64,000 bases of DNA from Chryseobacterium sediminis (GCF_008386505.1 NZ_VUNZ01000001.1:2101937-2165936); one strand, 5' to 3'. Counted from the stretch's first letter, positions 34,022 through 42,994 are shown. Notes: generated by a model not told the origin, from the sequence alone. Translations and numbers: made by a program.

Positions 34022-35002
34022 CTATTTTACGTACATCGCTTTTTTAATTTCCTCTTTTACTTTTTCAAGCTTAGGGAACCATTCTGCAAACAATGCCGCA
34101 GAGTAAGGTGCAGGTGCATCAGGAGTAGTAATTCTCTTGATAGGAGCATCTAAATAATCAAATGCTTTTTGCTGTACCATATAAGTAATTTCAGAAGATA
34201 TAGAAGCAAATGGCCAAGCTTCTTCTAAAATAACCAATCTATTTGTTTTCTTCACTGATGCCAGAATGGTATCAAAATCAAGAGGACGAACTGTTCTAAG
34301 GTCAATAACCTCTACAGAGATTCCTTCTTTAGCCATATCTTCAGCAGCCTGTAAAGCCAGCTTCATGATCTTTCCAAAAGAAACCAAAGTAACGTCTGTA
34401 CCTTCTCTCTTGATATCTGCTTTTCCTAATGGTAAGTAGTATTCTTCTTCAGGAATTTCCATTTTATCTCCATACATCTGCTCAGATTCCATGAAAATAA
34501 CCGGGTCATTATCCTGAATTGCGGTTTTCAACAACCCCTTCGCATCGTAAGGGTTTGAAGGAACCACTACTTTAAGGCCAGGAATGTTTGCAAACCAGTT
34601 TTCAAAAGCCTGAGAATGGGTAGCTCCTAATTGTCCTGCAGAAGCCGTAGGTCCACGGAAAACAATTGGACAGTTCCATTGTCCACCACTCATCTGACGG
34701 ATTTTTGCAGCATTATTGATAATCTGATCAATTCCTACCAATGAGAAATTGAATGTCATATACTCTACAATGGGTCTGTTACCATTCATCGCAGCACCCA
34801 CAGCAATTCCTGTAAAACCTAGTTCTGCAATTGGGGTATCGATTACTCTTTTAGGGCCAAACTCATCCAGCATTCCTTTTGAAGCTTTATAAGCACCATT
34901 GTATTCTGCAACTTCCTCCCCCATTAAAAAGATGGATTCGTCTTTACGCATTTCCTCGCTCATTGCCTGTGCAATTACCTCACGAAAAGTATATTCTGCC
35001 AT
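34022..35002 (-). CDS. pdhB: Pyruvate dehydrogenase E1 component, beta subunit
   Basis: 326 residues. Transketolase-like central and C-terminal domains: TFREVIAQAMSEEMRKDESIFLMGEEVAEYNGAYKASKGMLDEFGPKRVIDTPIAELGFTGIAVGAAMNG (thiamine diphosphate dimer face) and EVIDLRTVRPLDFDTI. With an alpha subunit (not in the window) it decarboxylates pyruvate. It is monocistronic here, with its own promoter and terminator. Confidence 0.9.
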   Translation of the reverse strand: MAEYTFREVIAQAMSEEMRKDESIFLMGEEVAEYNGAYKASKGMLDEFGPKRVIDTPIAELGFTGIAVGAAMNGNRPIVEYMTFNFSLVGIDQIINNAAKIRQMSGGQWNCPIVFRGPTASAGQLGATHSQAFENWFANIPGLKVVVPSNPYDAKGLLKTAIQDNDPVIFMESEQMYGDKMEIPEEEYYLPLGKADIKREGTDVTLVSFGKIMKLALQAAEDMAKEGISVEVIDLRTVRPLDFDTILASVKKTNRLVILEEAWPFASISSEITYMVQQKAFDYLDAPIKRITTPDAPAPYSAALFAEWFPKLEKVKEEIKKAMYVK

Positions 35003-35025
35003 ATTTATTCGAAAAATTTAGACTA

Positions 35026-35033
35026 CAAAAATA
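35026..35033 (-). promoter_or_regulatory. TAnnTTTG promoter box of pdhB
   Basis: Minus-strand TATTTTTG, 23 bases before the ATG. Confidence 0.55.
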
Positions 35034-35187
35034 GTGTTTTTTTATTATACACATAATAAAAACACTCTTCATTTGAATGAGAAGTCTTTTATTAATTTTA
35101 TTTAAAACTGATTTTTCTCCTGTAAACTCAGTTCTTTGTAATTTTTTATAAGGTCCTGAAAAATTCCTATACATTCTCTATATACAA

Positions 35188-35218
35188 AAAATGACACCTC
35201 ATTTCTGAGATGTCATTT
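35188..35218 (-). terminator. Terminator of the DUF2147 gene
   Basis: ATGACACCTCA (35191-35201) / TGAGATGTCAT: the single mismatch is a G-U pair only in the minus-strand RNA, which fixes the direction; a T tract follows. Confidence 0.8.
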
Positions 35219-35239
35219 AAAATTCTATCTAAACTTAAA

Positions 35240-35659
35240 TTAATTCATTTTTTCCCAAACCTGGGTTCTTCCTAATAGAGATAATCCTAAGTACCCTCTT
35301 ACATTCAGCTTATCTCCGCTTCTTGTAATAGTACACTTGTACGTTTTCCCTGTTTTAGGATCGGTAATTGTTCCTCCTGTGAATTCATCACCATCTTTTT
35401 TCAGTCCTCTGATGATCTCTAGTCCTAAAATAGGTTTTCCTTTTCTGTCATCCTTACAAGCTGTACAGTTTGGATCAGCTGGTTTTATCAACAGTTGGGA
35501 AACTTTTCCATAGTATTTACCGTCTGATTTTTTGTACACTTCAACAATAGATTTTGCCTGTTTTGTCTCATCATCAATTGTCTTCCACTTGCCTTCTATC
35601 TGTGCAAATGTAAGTACACCGCATAGAGAAAGCGCGAACGTTAACAATATTTTTTTCAT
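35240..35659 (-). CDS. DUF2147 family exported protein
   Basis: 139 residues with signal peptide (MKKILLTFALSLCGVLTFAQ). IEGKWKTIDDETKQAKSIVEVYKKSDGKYYGKVSQLL, the CTACKDDRKGKPILGLEII stretch and GTITDPKTGKTYKCTITRSGDKLNVRGYLG are the DUF2147 signature, a periplasmic beta-barrel lipocalin-like fold of unknown ligand. Two cysteines (C-T-A-C) could form a disulphide. Confidence 0.88.
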   Translation of the reverse strand: MKKILLTFALSLCGVLTFAQIEGKWKTIDDETKQAKSIVEVYKKSDGKYYGKVSQLLIKPADPNCTACKDDRKGKPILGLEIIRGLKKDGDEFTGGTITDPKTGKTYKCTITRSGDKLNVRGYLGLSLLGRTQVWEKMN

Positions 35660-35835
35660 ATTTCTTATAGTTTTAATTTTTATACAATATTCTTATCTAC
35701 GTATTGATAAAAATATAAATTAATTTTCAACAAACAAAAACTTTTATTATACAAAGCATAAAGAGCTTATAAAAGGTAGATAATAGGACTACAAAGGCTG
35801 ATTACCTACTACTGTTTAGCACATCTTCCTTTATC

Positions 35836-37764
35836 TTAATTCAGTTTCCTGTTAATTACTCTATCCATATAATCCTGGTACCAGGCTTTTGCAGTCTGTT
35901 TTCCTTGTTCTACTTCAGGGTTTTTAACCTCATTTATAAGGTTTTTCTCAAGACTCAGATCAGATTGATTATATACTCCGATAATTTCTTTTCCGTCAAA
36001 ACGGTAAATATAATTCCCGATCATGAACTGATCTGTACTTCCATCTGAATTTACCACTATAAAAGGGTATTTCTTATCACTCACCAAACTTCTTCCCCAG
36101 CTTCTGATAGGCTTATTATATCCGATAAGATCTGCCAATGTAGGATATATATCTGCCTGCTGTGCTATTTCCTGACTGACTCCTTTCAGCTGATAAGCAG
36201 GATTCGGAGAATAGAAAACCAATGGAACAGCATAACGGTTCATCGCTCTTTCGTATTCCGGATAATACACCTGATTCGTATGATCTCCAGTGAAAACAAA
36301 GATCGTATTGTTATACCAGGGCTGCTTTTTAGCAGTTTCAAAATATTTTTTGATTGCATAATCCGTGTACTGCATCGGCTCATGTATTTCAATCTTCCCT
36401 TTTTTAAATTTGCCGTTATATTTTTCAGGTACTTTAAAAGGATGATGTGATGAAGCGGTAAACACAGTGGTCATGAAAGGCTGTTTCTTCCCGACATTTT
36501 TAGCAAAATACTGAAGGAAAGGTTCATCCCATATCGCCCACATTCCATCAAAGTCTTCATCATGATTGTATTCTGTTTTTCCGAAATAATGCTTAAATCC
36601 TAAAATATTTCCAAATCCAAGAAATCCCATAGAACCATTCGGGGCCCCATGGTAAAAAGAAGTATCATATCCCAGATCATTACAAACAGAGACAATAGAC
36701 TGAATTTTTTGATTGGAATAAGGTGATCCGGTAAAGGCATCAGTAAGACTCGGAATTCCGGCCAACACACTGCTCATCCCATGAATTGACTGTCTTCCAT
36801 TCGCAAAAGTATTGGGAAAAATAAGACTTTGGCCAGCCAGGCTATCCATAAACGGAGTGTAAGAAACGTAATCTTTAATATTTTTATCTTTATTAAACGC
36901 TCCGGAATATTCTCTTCCAAAAGATTCTACAATGAAGATGACAATATTGGGACGGTTTTCAACTTTTCTGTCATACACTTTATAAGGCTGTACATTTTCT
37001 TCAATATATTTTTCATCTACGAAATGAACTTCCTTAAAATTATTGGTATTTAAAGTCCTGAAAAAGGAGAATGTACTGTTGAGTACCATATTTCCTTGTA
37101 ATGGATTCGTTACAAAACGAGTTGCATCTACCATGTTAATAGGTCTTGTACTGTGTTTGAAATCCCCTCTGATTCCTCCTACCACCAAAACTGCTGTGAT
37201 ACACAAAGTAATAATGGACGTAATAAAATAAGGAACTAGTTTCACAGGTTTAATATCTTCTACTTTTACTCTTTTGTAAAGAAAAACCCATAATCCCATT
37301 AAAACAATAAACCAAATCAGCACAAAAGGATGCTCTCCTACTGAAATCATCAGCGTTTGGGAAACGTTGGATTCATGTTCAGCCACCTGAAATACTGCAG
37401 AGGTAAGCCTTGCCTGTGAGAATTTATAGTAAATAAAATCCCCGAAATTCATGGCATAAGCAATCCCATTCGTGATAAAATACAGCCAGAAAAGAATTTT
37501 CTGAAATATTTTATTTGTATTGATCACCAAAGGCAATAAACTAAGGAGTATAAACAATGCATTGACATATAAAATAGCTGTGGTATCGAAAGCTGTACCA
37601 TGGAAGGCCAGCTTTATATATTCTGAAACAGAGTCAACTTTAATCAGATCTTTGTTAAAATACCAAAATAAAAATCTGGCAATCTGATAAAAAACATAGG
37701 CTAAAAAAATCCTGTAAACTAATGCCAGAACTTCCTGTTTTCTCAATCCTTTTAAAAATTTCAT
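35836..37764 (-). CDS. LTA-synthase-like sulfatase-fold membrane enzyme
   Basis: 642 residues: five N-terminal helices (to ~residue 215) and a periplasmic sulfatase domain beginning PNIVIFIVESFGREYSGAF, with metal/nucleophile region FANGRQSIHGMSSVLAG (Thr/Ser equivalent) and TGDHTNQVYY. This group transfers phosphoglycerol or phosphoethanolamine to glycolipids or LPS. As Gram-negatives lack lipoteichoic acid, modification of lipid A or glycolipid is more likely. It is divergent from pssA, which makes the phosphatidylethanolamine precursor. Confidence 0.85.
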   Translation of the reverse strand: MKFLKGLRKQEVLALVYRIFLAYVFYQIARFLFWYFNKDLIKVDSVSEYIKLAFHGTAFDTTAILYVNALFILLSLLPLVINTNKIFQKILFWLYFITNGIAYAMNFGDFIYYKFSQARLTSAVFQVAEHESNVSQTLMISVGEHPFVLIWFIVLMGLWVFLYKRVKVEDIKPVKLVPYFITSIITLCITAVLVVGGIRGDFKHSTRPINMVDATRFVTNPLQGNMVLNSTFSFFRTLNTNNFKEVHFVDEKYIEENVQPYKVYDRKVENRPNIVIFIVESFGREYSGAFNKDKNIKDYVSYTPFMDSLAGQSLIFPNTFANGRQSIHGMSSVLAGIPSLTDAFTGSPYSNQKIQSIVSVCNDLGYDTSFYHGAPNGSMGFLGFGNILGFKHYFGKTEYNHDEDFDGMWAIWDEPFLQYFAKNVGKKQPFMTTVFTASSHHPFKVPEKYNGKFKKGKIEIHEPMQYTDYAIKKYFETAKKQPWYNNTIFVFTGDHTNQVYYPEYERAMNRYAVPLVFYSPNPAYQLKGVSQEIAQQADIYPTLADLIGYNKPIRSWGRSLVSDKKYPFIVVNSDGSTDQFMIGNYIYRFDGKEIIGVYNQSDLSLEKNLINEVKNPEVEQGKQTAKAWYQDYMDRVINRKLN

Positions 37765-37768
37765 GGAA

Positions 37769-37776
37769 CAAATTTA
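37769..37776 (-). promoter_or_regulatory. TAnnTTTG box 4 bases before the LTA-synthase-like gene (leaderless)
   Basis: Minus strand TAAATTTG, TTCC, ATG 37764. Confidence 0.6.
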
Positions 37777-37840
37777 CATCAAAATCACTTTAATGCATTT
37801 TTTAGTGCAGATTATTTTGAGTTAGAATTTTTAAAAACTG

Positions 37841-37848
37841 TAATTTTG
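37841..37848 (+). promoter_or_regulatory. TAnnTTTG box 5 bases before pssA (leaderless)
   Basis: TAATTTTG, TGGTT, ATG 37854. The GTG at 37848 overlaps the box and is therefore not the start. Confidence 0.6.
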
Positions 37849-37853
37849 TGGTT

Positions 37854-38567
37854 ATGGATTTTATAAAGAATAATCTGGCCAATGCCTTAACCCTGGCTAA
37901 CTTATTTGCAGGCTGTATAGGGGCAATACATCTAGTTTTAGGAGATTATCAGACTACGGCAATCTGCCTTATTCTCTCTTCGATTTTCGATTTTTTTGAT
38001 GGCTTTGTAGCCAGAGCATTAAAATCAAACTCCAATCTGGGACTTCAGCTGGATTCTCTTGCAGATATGGTAAGTTTTGGAGTCATTCCCGGACTTACTA
38101 TGTATAAAGCTCTTGAACCCTTTGGTGCTGAGCTTCTTGGAATGCACTTTCCGTTTGAAATCAAATATCTTGGATTAATTGTTACCGTATTTTCCTGCCT
38201 GAGACTTGCCATCTTCAACCTTGATGAAGAGCAGCGTTATTATTTTAAAGGATTGAATACGCCTACCAATACTGTTTTACTGTTTGGTCTCTATTATGCA
38301 TTTAAAGAAAGCGGAAATTTCAGCTTCTTATTCGATAATGAGCTATTGCTGATTTTACTGACTCTTCTTACGTCATGGCTTCTAATCAGTCCGATTAAGA
38401 TGATGGCAATGAAATTCAAATCCAAGCAATTGAAAGATAACTATCCTAAAGTCGTACTATTAGTAGGAGGTATTGCTATTCTTGCCTTGTTTCAGGTGGT
38501 AGGAATTCCTATGCTTGTTATTTATTATATATTAGTGTCTCTTGTTTTTCAGGGACAGTTAAAATAG
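37854..38567 (+). CDS. pssA: CDP-diacylglycerol-serine O-phosphatidyltransferase
   Basis: 237 residues from ATG 37854. CDP-alcohol phosphotransferase motif D46-x2-D49-G50-x2-A53-R54-x8-G63-x3-D67-x3-D71 is complete (FDFFDGFVARALKSNSNLG). Several membrane helices. It makes phosphatidylserine, the precursor of phosphatidylethanolamine. Divergent from the LTA-synthase-like gene by 89 bases. Confidence 0.92.
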   Translation: MDFIKNNLANALTLANLFAGCIGAIHLVLGDYQTTAICLILSSIFDFFDGFVARALKSNSNLGLQLDSLADMVSFGVIPGLTMYKALEPFGAELLGMHFPFEIKYLGLIVTVFSCLRLAIFNLDEEQRYYFKGLNTPTNTVLLFGLYYAFKESGNFSFLFDNELLLILLTLLTSWLLISPIKMMAMKFKSKQLKDNYPKVVLLVGGIAILALFQVVGIPMLVIYYILVSLVFQGQLK

Positions 38568-38626
38568 AAACTAAAGAATAAGGTTTTTATCTCCTTATTT
38601 AAGTAAAACACATTTTCAAACTATTA

Positions 38627-39400
38627 ATGATCAACATGAATTTAAAACTTCATAAACCACTTTGTATTTTTGACCTTGAAACAACAGGAACCAACATCGG
38701 AAAAGACAGAATTGTTGAAATCTGTATCTTAAAAGTAAATCCCGATGCCTCCAGAGAAAGTAAAACCTGGCGTGTAAACCCGGAAATGCTTATTCCTAAA
38801 GAAAGCAGCGAAATTCACGGAATTTATGATGAGGATGTAAAAGATGCGCCTACCTTCAGAGATATTGCTTCTAAAATTATGGAAATGATTACCGGAAGCG
38901 ATTTGGGAGGATTCAATTCTAACAGATTTGATGTTCCGCTTTTGGCTGAAGAACTTTTAAGAGTAGGAATGGATTTTGATCTGAGTAAATTCAGATTGGT
39001 AGATGCACAGACTATTTTCCATAAGAAAGAACCTAGAAACTTAGGAGCAGCTTATCAGTTTTACTGTGGAAAAACATTGGAAAATGCCCATTCTGCAGAG
39101 GCTGACGTAATGGCAACCTTTGAAGTTCTGGATGCTCAGGTAGGAAAATATAATGATATTCCGAATGAAATAGCACCGCTAAGCGAATTTACATTCCATA
39201 ATAAGAATGCAGATCTTGCCGGATTCATCGGATATAATGAAAAAATGGAAGAAGTTTTCAACTTTGGAAAATACAAAGGTCAGGGAGTGAAAGCAGTATT
39301 CCAAAAAGATTTAGGATATTTCGGATGGCTTCAGAACGCTGACTTTCCGTTGTATACAAAGAAGGTTTTCACAAAAATTCAACTCTCAAGCAGGTTTTAA
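38627..39400 (+). CDS. DnaQ-like 3'-5' exonuclease
   Basis: 257 residues (start 38627, or 38636 at the next in-frame ATG). DEDDh exonuclease: CIFDLETTGTNIGKDRIVEICILKV, ESSEIHGIYDEDVKDAPTFRDI, GGFNSNRFDVPLLAEELLR and HSAEADVMATFEVLDAQ. The C-terminal ~70 residues (FNFGKYKGQGVKAVFQKDLGYFGWLQNADFP) form an extra small domain seen in Flavobacteriia. DNA repair or RNA processing role undecided. One base separates it from the DUF2007 gene. Confidence 0.88.
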   Translation: MINMNLKLHKPLCIFDLETTGTNIGKDRIVEICILKVNPDASRESKTWRVNPEMLIPKESSEIHGIYDEDVKDAPTFRDIASKIMEMITGSDLGGFNSNRFDVPLLAEELLRVGMDFDLSKFRLVDAQTIFHKKEPRNLGAAYQFYCGKTLENAHSAEADVMATFEVLDAQVGKYNDIPNEIAPLSEFTFHNKNADLAGFIGYNEKMEEVFNFGKYKGQGVKAVFQKDLGYFGWLQNADFPLYTKKVFTKIQLSSRF

Positions 39401-39401
39401 C

Positions 39402-39800
39402 ATGTCTGAACTGGTTCGTTTTAAATTTTATGAAACTGCCCTTGAAGCTAACAGGGACAAACAAATATTGGCTGAAAACGGCATCAACAGCTTCATTGCA
39501 AATGAGCAGCTCATTCAGTCAGATTGGCTTCTGTCACAGGCAGTAGGCGGCATACAGCTTCAGGTTTTTGAAGAAGATCTTGAAAAAGCCAAACAGATAT
39601 TACAGGATTATAAGGACAATGAACAGTATTCTCTGGAAGTAGAACATACCATTGAAGATCCTGAGTTTGATTTTGTATGTCCGAAATGTGGTTCCAATCA
39701 TATTTACAGGGATGACAGTGCCACCAGCTTCTTTGGAATTTCATTTCTGACGAGTCATAAGTTCAAATGTTATTATTGCGGGAATGAATTTACCCATTAA
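39402..39800 (+). CDS. DUF2007 protein with C-terminal zinc ribbon
   Basis: 132 residues. The N-terminal ~70 residues match DUF2007 (FYETALEANRDKQILAENGINSFIANE ... GGIQLQVFEEDLEKAKQIL), a PII-like signalling fold. Residues ~90-130 carry CPKCGSNHI and CYYCGNEF, a four-Cys zinc ribbon. Translation is probably coupled to the exonuclease upstream. Confidence 0.8.
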   Translation: MSELVRFKFYETALEANRDKQILAENGINSFIANEQLIQSDWLLSQAVGGIQLQVFEEDLEKAKQILQDYKDNEQYSLEVEHTIEDPEFDFVCPKCGSNHIYRDDSATSFFGISFLTSHKFKCYYCGNEFTH

Positions 39801-39828
39801 CCAATAAGAATTAATACATTTTACCCAT

Positions 39829-39868
39829 CTGATAAAAGATTGCTCCGTTTTTCGCAATGACGAAGCAT
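39829..39868. repeat. Remnant of an interspersed repeat
   Basis: AGATTGCTCCGTTTTTCGCA followed by ATGACGAAGC resembles the RSNL/CHSER-type short dispersed repeat of Bacteroidota. A related copy sits inside the gene at 59442-60434. Confidence 0.4.
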
Positions 39869-39888
39869 AAATAAAATAAAAAAGAATT

Positions 39889-40494
39889 ATGAAGATCATC
39901 TGCATAGGAAGAAACTACAGCGAACACGCAAAAGAATTGGGAAACGAAATTCCTGAGAATCCTGTTATTTTTATGAAACCGGATACAGCGGTTCTTAAGG
40001 GAAATGATTTTTATATTCCTGAATTTTCAAATGATATTCACTACGAACTTGAAGTGGTATTGAAAATTTCAAAGGGAGGAAAATATATTCAGAAAGAAAC
40101 AGCAAACAAACATTATGAGGAAATAGGTCTGGGAATAGATTTTACAGCCAGAGACCTTCAGAGTGAGCTAAAATCAAAGGGGCTTCCATGGGAGCTTGCC
40201 AAAGGGTTCGATGGTTCTGCTGTAGTAAGTAGTTTCTTTAAAAAAGACAGTTTCAGTCTTGAGAATCTTCAGTTTTCATTGTTAAAAAATAAAGACAAGG
40301 TTCAGGAGGGCAATACAAAAGATATGATGTTCAATTTTGACGATATTATTGCCTTTGCTTCTCAGTATTTTACCCTAAGAGTAGGTGACCTGATCTTCAC
40401 TGGAACTCCAAAAGGGGTTGGAAAAGTGGAAGAAAATGACATTCTGGAAGCTTATCTTGAAGAGGAAAAAATTCTTGATATCCGAATATTATAA
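39889..40494 (+). CDS. Fumarylacetoacetate hydrolase family protein
   Basis: 201 residues. FAH fold: KIICIGRNYSEHAKELG, PVIFMKPDTAVL, IHYELEVVLKI (metal Glu residues), IGLGIDFTARDLQ and the C-terminal GDLIFTGTPKGVGKV. Members hydrolyse C-C bonds or decarboxylate beta-keto acids (for example oxaloacetate). Complete for the family; substrate not determinable. Confidence 0.9.
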   Translation: MKIICIGRNYSEHAKELGNEIPENPVIFMKPDTAVLKGNDFYIPEFSNDIHYELEVVLKISKGGKYIQKETANKHYEEIGLGIDFTARDLQSELKSKGLPWELAKGFDGSAVVSSFFKKDSFSLENLQFSLLKNKDKVQEGNTKDMMFNFDDIIAFASQYFTLRVGDLIFTGTPKGVGKVEENDILEAYLEEEKILDIRIL

Positions 40495-40552
40495 GTATTT
40501 AACATCAGAGTCTGACAAATTTTCCCTATCTTTAGGTAACAAAATAGAGGTT

Positions 40553-40990
40553 ATGATAAATATTGTATTACCCGTAGATTTTGGGGACAAGACAGAGCAA
40601 TTGGTGGAAGGTGCCATAAAATTTGCAAAACAGCTTAACGGCAGAATTTACCTGATTCATGTAGCGCCATCAGATATTGGTTTTGCTATTGGTGATATGG
40701 GGTTTCAATATTTCCCGGAAGTTGAAGCCAATGAAATCAGAGAAGAGCTGGTACAGCTTAATAAAATTGAGCAAAGAATCATTGCTCATGATATCGATTG
40801 TGAACACCTTTTAAAACAAGGACTTGCTAAAGATATCATTCTGGAGCATGCAAAGGAAAAAAATGCAGATTATATTGTGATGGGATCACATGGCAGAAGC
40901 GGAATTTATGATGTATTCGTGGGAAGTTTAACCAAAGGAATTACGAAAAGTTCAAGTATTCCTGTTCTGGTACTTCCAATTCACGACTAA
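40553..40990 (+). CDS. Universal stress protein, ATP-binding type
   Basis: 145 residues from ATG 40553 (MINIVLPVDFGDKTEQLVEGAIKFAKQL). Single UspA domain; G-x2-G-x9-G(S/T) is MGSHGRSGIYDVFVGSLTKG. The longer open frame from 40418 overlaps the FAH gene in another phase and is not the start. A TATCTTTA about 24 bases upstream may be its promoter. Confidence 0.9.
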   Translation: MINIVLPVDFGDKTEQLVEGAIKFAKQLNGRIYLIHVAPSDIGFAIGDMGFQYFPEVEANEIREELVQLNKIEQRIIAHDIDCEHLLKQGLAKDIILEHAKEKNADYIVMGSHGRSGIYDVFVGSLTKGITKSSSIPVLVLPIHD

Positions 40991-41019
40991 GAAAAAGAAA
41001 ATTTTAATCGTTAGTAATA

Positions 41020-41058
41020 AAAAAACCGATCAAAACATATTGTTTGATCGGTTTTTTA
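41020..41058. terminator. Bidirectional terminator
   Basis: AAAAAACCGATCAAA / TTTGATCGGTTTTTT with T tracts on both strands, between convergent genes. Confidence 0.9.
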
Positions 41059-41074
41059 CTATATAACCAATTAA

Positions 41075-41308
41075 TTAACCTTCTTTTTTGTAGATATTCG
41101 GATCGTAGTAAGGATGCTTACCTTCCGTTGGAGAATAATAGTCTTTATCTTTGTCTCCACCTAATGTTACTACAAGTACATAGCACCAATAAGTAAATAA
41201 TACACAGCAAACTGCAAATAAAATCCAGTTTAAAACATTACCGAAAGTATCAAAGAAACCGAAAGTCCATTTGAAAACTTTACTTAAGAATAGAAAGAAA
41301 GACGTCAT
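41075..41308 (-). CDS. Small single-pass membrane protein (DUF6341-like)
   Basis: 77 residues. One long membrane segment (VLNWILFAVCCVLFTYWCYVLVVTLG) after an amphipathic N-terminus, and a hydrophilic C-terminal tail (DYYSPTEGKHPYYDPNIY). I believe it belongs to the DUF6341 group that accompanies the DUF6427 protein encoded divergently, but cannot verify this. Confidence 0.7.
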   Translation of the reverse strand: MTSFFLFLSKVFKWTFGFFDTFGNVLNWILFAVCCVLFTYWCYVLVVTLGGDKDKDYYSPTEGKHPYYDPNIYKKEG

Positions 41309-41326
41309 TATTTTCCTTTTTTAAAT

Positions 41327-41344
41327 TAACTTTGTACAAATTTA
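41327..41344. promoter_or_regulatory. Abutting divergent promoter boxes
   Basis: Plus-strand TAACTTTG (41327-41334) and minus-strand TAAATTTG (41337-41344) are only two bases apart, so polymerases for the two divergent genes would exclude each other. Confidence 0.6.
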
Positions 41345-41350
41345 TAAAAA

Positions 41351-42256
41351 ATGTTTAAATTACTTTCAAAAGAAAGCAATATTTTTTCAATTCCTGTTTA
41401 TATTGGTTTTCTTCTTTTAGTAGTCGTAATATTTAACATACTGAATTTCAACACTTACGAAGCTATTGTTGCCGGAATAACTTTTCTGGGAATTGCTTTG
41501 GGATATTTTTGTTTTCACAGTATTGCCCTTAATTATCAGACCCATCTTCCGTTATTTTTATATACTTTTTTTATTTTCGGGCTGTATCCCGGAAATCTGG
41601 ATATCGGAATTGCAGTTTCACTGCTTACAAACTCCTTTCTTATCCTTCTTCTCACCAGTGCGGATGAAGATATCAGAAAGAAGTCGTATGTATTGGTAGG
41701 ATCTATTGTGGCGTTGAACTTTATTTTCCTTCCTACCACCTGGCCAATGGCTGTTTTTGTGATCATTCACGTGATTGCTACTTCTGCCAAAATCACTTTG
41801 AACCTTTTCAGATTCCTGCTGGGAATTGTTCTGATTACCTTCAGCTATTTCTCTGTGATGTATTTTGTTCAGTTCACTTCCTGGAATATAGATTATTTCC
41901 CGTTTGGAAAGATGAAACCTGTAACGGATTATACGGAGCTTCTGCCACTGATTCCTGTGGTTCTGATGCTTATTTATGCGGTATATGACCATTTTAAAAA
42001 CTATAATAAGAAAAGCCCGATAAGCAGGTATAAATATACTTTCCTGTTGGTCTTTTCGATGGCACAGCTTGTTTCCATCATCCTGTATATGAATAAGAGC
42101 TATGAATATCTGCTGCTTCTGGCATTTCCTTCAAGTATTATCTTAAGCAGAATGATGAGATTTTTACCCAAATATTGGATGCGTGAAGCCAGTGTATGGC
42201 TTATTATTATTAGTTTACTGACCTTTAAAGCAGGTACAGTTTTTGATTTATTTTAA
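41351..42256 (+). CDS. DUF6427-like polytopic membrane protein
   Basis: 301 residues with ~9 hydrophobic helices (IPVYIGFLLLVVVIFNIL, AIVAGITFLGIALGYF, LIPVVLMLIYAVY...). No signature motifs. The start MFKLLSKESNIFSIPVYIGFLLL and the divergent small membrane gene are as I recall for DUF6427 loci in Flavobacteriia. A DUF3109 gene follows after 6 bases, so the two form an operon. Confidence 0.7.
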   Translation: MFKLLSKESNIFSIPVYIGFLLLVVVIFNILNFNTYEAIVAGITFLGIALGYFCFHSIALNYQTHLPLFLYTFFIFGLYPGNLDIGIAVSLLTNSFLILLLTSADEDIRKKSYVLVGSIVALNFIFLPTTWPMAVFVIIHVIATSAKITLNLFRFLLGIVLITFSYFSVMYFVQFTSWNIDYFPFGKMKPVTDYTELLPLIPVVLMLIYAVYDHFKNYNKKSPISRYKYTFLLVFSMAQLVSIILYMNKSYEYLLLLAFPSSIILSRMMRFLPKYWMREASVWLIIISLLTFKAGTVFDLF

Positions 42257-42262
42257 AAAATT

Positions 42263-42847
42263 ATGATTCAGATAGACGATAAATTGATTTCTGAGGAAAT
42301 TTTTTCCGAAGAATTTGTTTGCAACCTTACGAAATGTAAAGGTGCATGTTGTGTGGAAGGAGATGTAGGGGCTCCGTTGGACAAAAACGAGCTTGAGATA
42401 TTGGACAGTATTTTTGATAAAATAAAACCTTACCTTACTCAGGAAGGCATCAAAGCCCTTGAAGAGCAGGGAACATGGACTACTGATCCGCACGACGGAA
42501 TGTATGTTACTCCTATGGTGGAGAACCGCGAATGTGCTTATGTAACGTTTGACGAAAAAGGAATTACCAAATGTGGTATTGAAAAAGCATATGAGGATGG
42601 TGCTGTAGACTGGCAGAAACCAATTTCCTGCCACCTGTACCCTATTCGTGTTACAGAATATTCTGCATTCACTGCTTTGAATTATCATGAATGGAATGTA
42701 TGCAGCGATGCATGTACACTTGGAAAAGAACTTCAGGTTCCTGTCTATAAGTTTTTAAAAACGCCATTGACAAGAAAATACGGAGAAGAATTCTATAATG
42801 TTCTAAGTGAAGCCGCTGAGGAATGGAAAAAAGAATATGGTTCTTAA
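42263..42847 (+). CDS. DUF3109 cysteine-rich protein
   Basis: 194 residues. CNLTKCKGACCVEGDVGAPL, ECAYV, GITKCGIEKAY and ISCHLYPIRV carry the conserved cysteines of DUF3109, related to the YkgJ zinc/iron-chelating type. Probably binds a metal or Fe-S cluster in the cytoplasm; function unknown. Confidence 0.85.
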   Translation: MIQIDDKLISEEIFSEEFVCNLTKCKGACCVEGDVGAPLDKNELEILDSIFDKIKPYLTQEGIKALEEQGTWTTDPHDGMYVTPMVENRECAYVTFDEKGITKCGIEKAYEDGAVDWQKPISCHLYPIRVTEYSAFTALNYHEWNVCSDACTLGKELQVPVYKFLKTPLTRKYGEEFYNVLSEAAEEWKKEYGS

Positions 42848-42873
42848 CCGATTAGGATTTGAATTAAATAACA

Positions 42874-42899
42874 AAAACCGCAGATGAATCTGCGGTTTT
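42874..42899 (+). terminator. Terminator of the DUF3109 gene
   Basis: AAAACCGCAGAT-GA-ATCTGCGGTTTT, 12 perfect pairs. Confidence 0.85.
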
Positions 42900-42950
42900 C
42901 TTATTGTTCTAATATGGGTACATTACAGAATCTACGCATATTTATACTAA

Positions 42951-42973
42951 AAAACCGGGCAATCCCCGGTTTT
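42951..42973 (-). terminator. Terminator of the LolA-like gene
   Basis: AAAACCGGG-CAAT-(C)CCCGGTTTT, facing the minus-strand gene that ends at 42995. Confidence 0.75.
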
Positions 42974-42994
42974 AATATCTTAAAAAGTGATTTT

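Noticed and set aside
40418..40552. N-terminal extension of the universal stress protein
   Set aside because: Overlaps the FAH gene in another phase; the Usp domain starts at the ATG at 40553.
41618..41992. 124-codon minus-strand ORF
   Set aside because: Antisense to the polytopic membrane gene; charged, low-complexity translation.
42248..42688. 146-codon minus-strand ORF
   Set aside because: Antisense shadow of the DUF3109 gene, whose conserved cysteines establish the plus frame.
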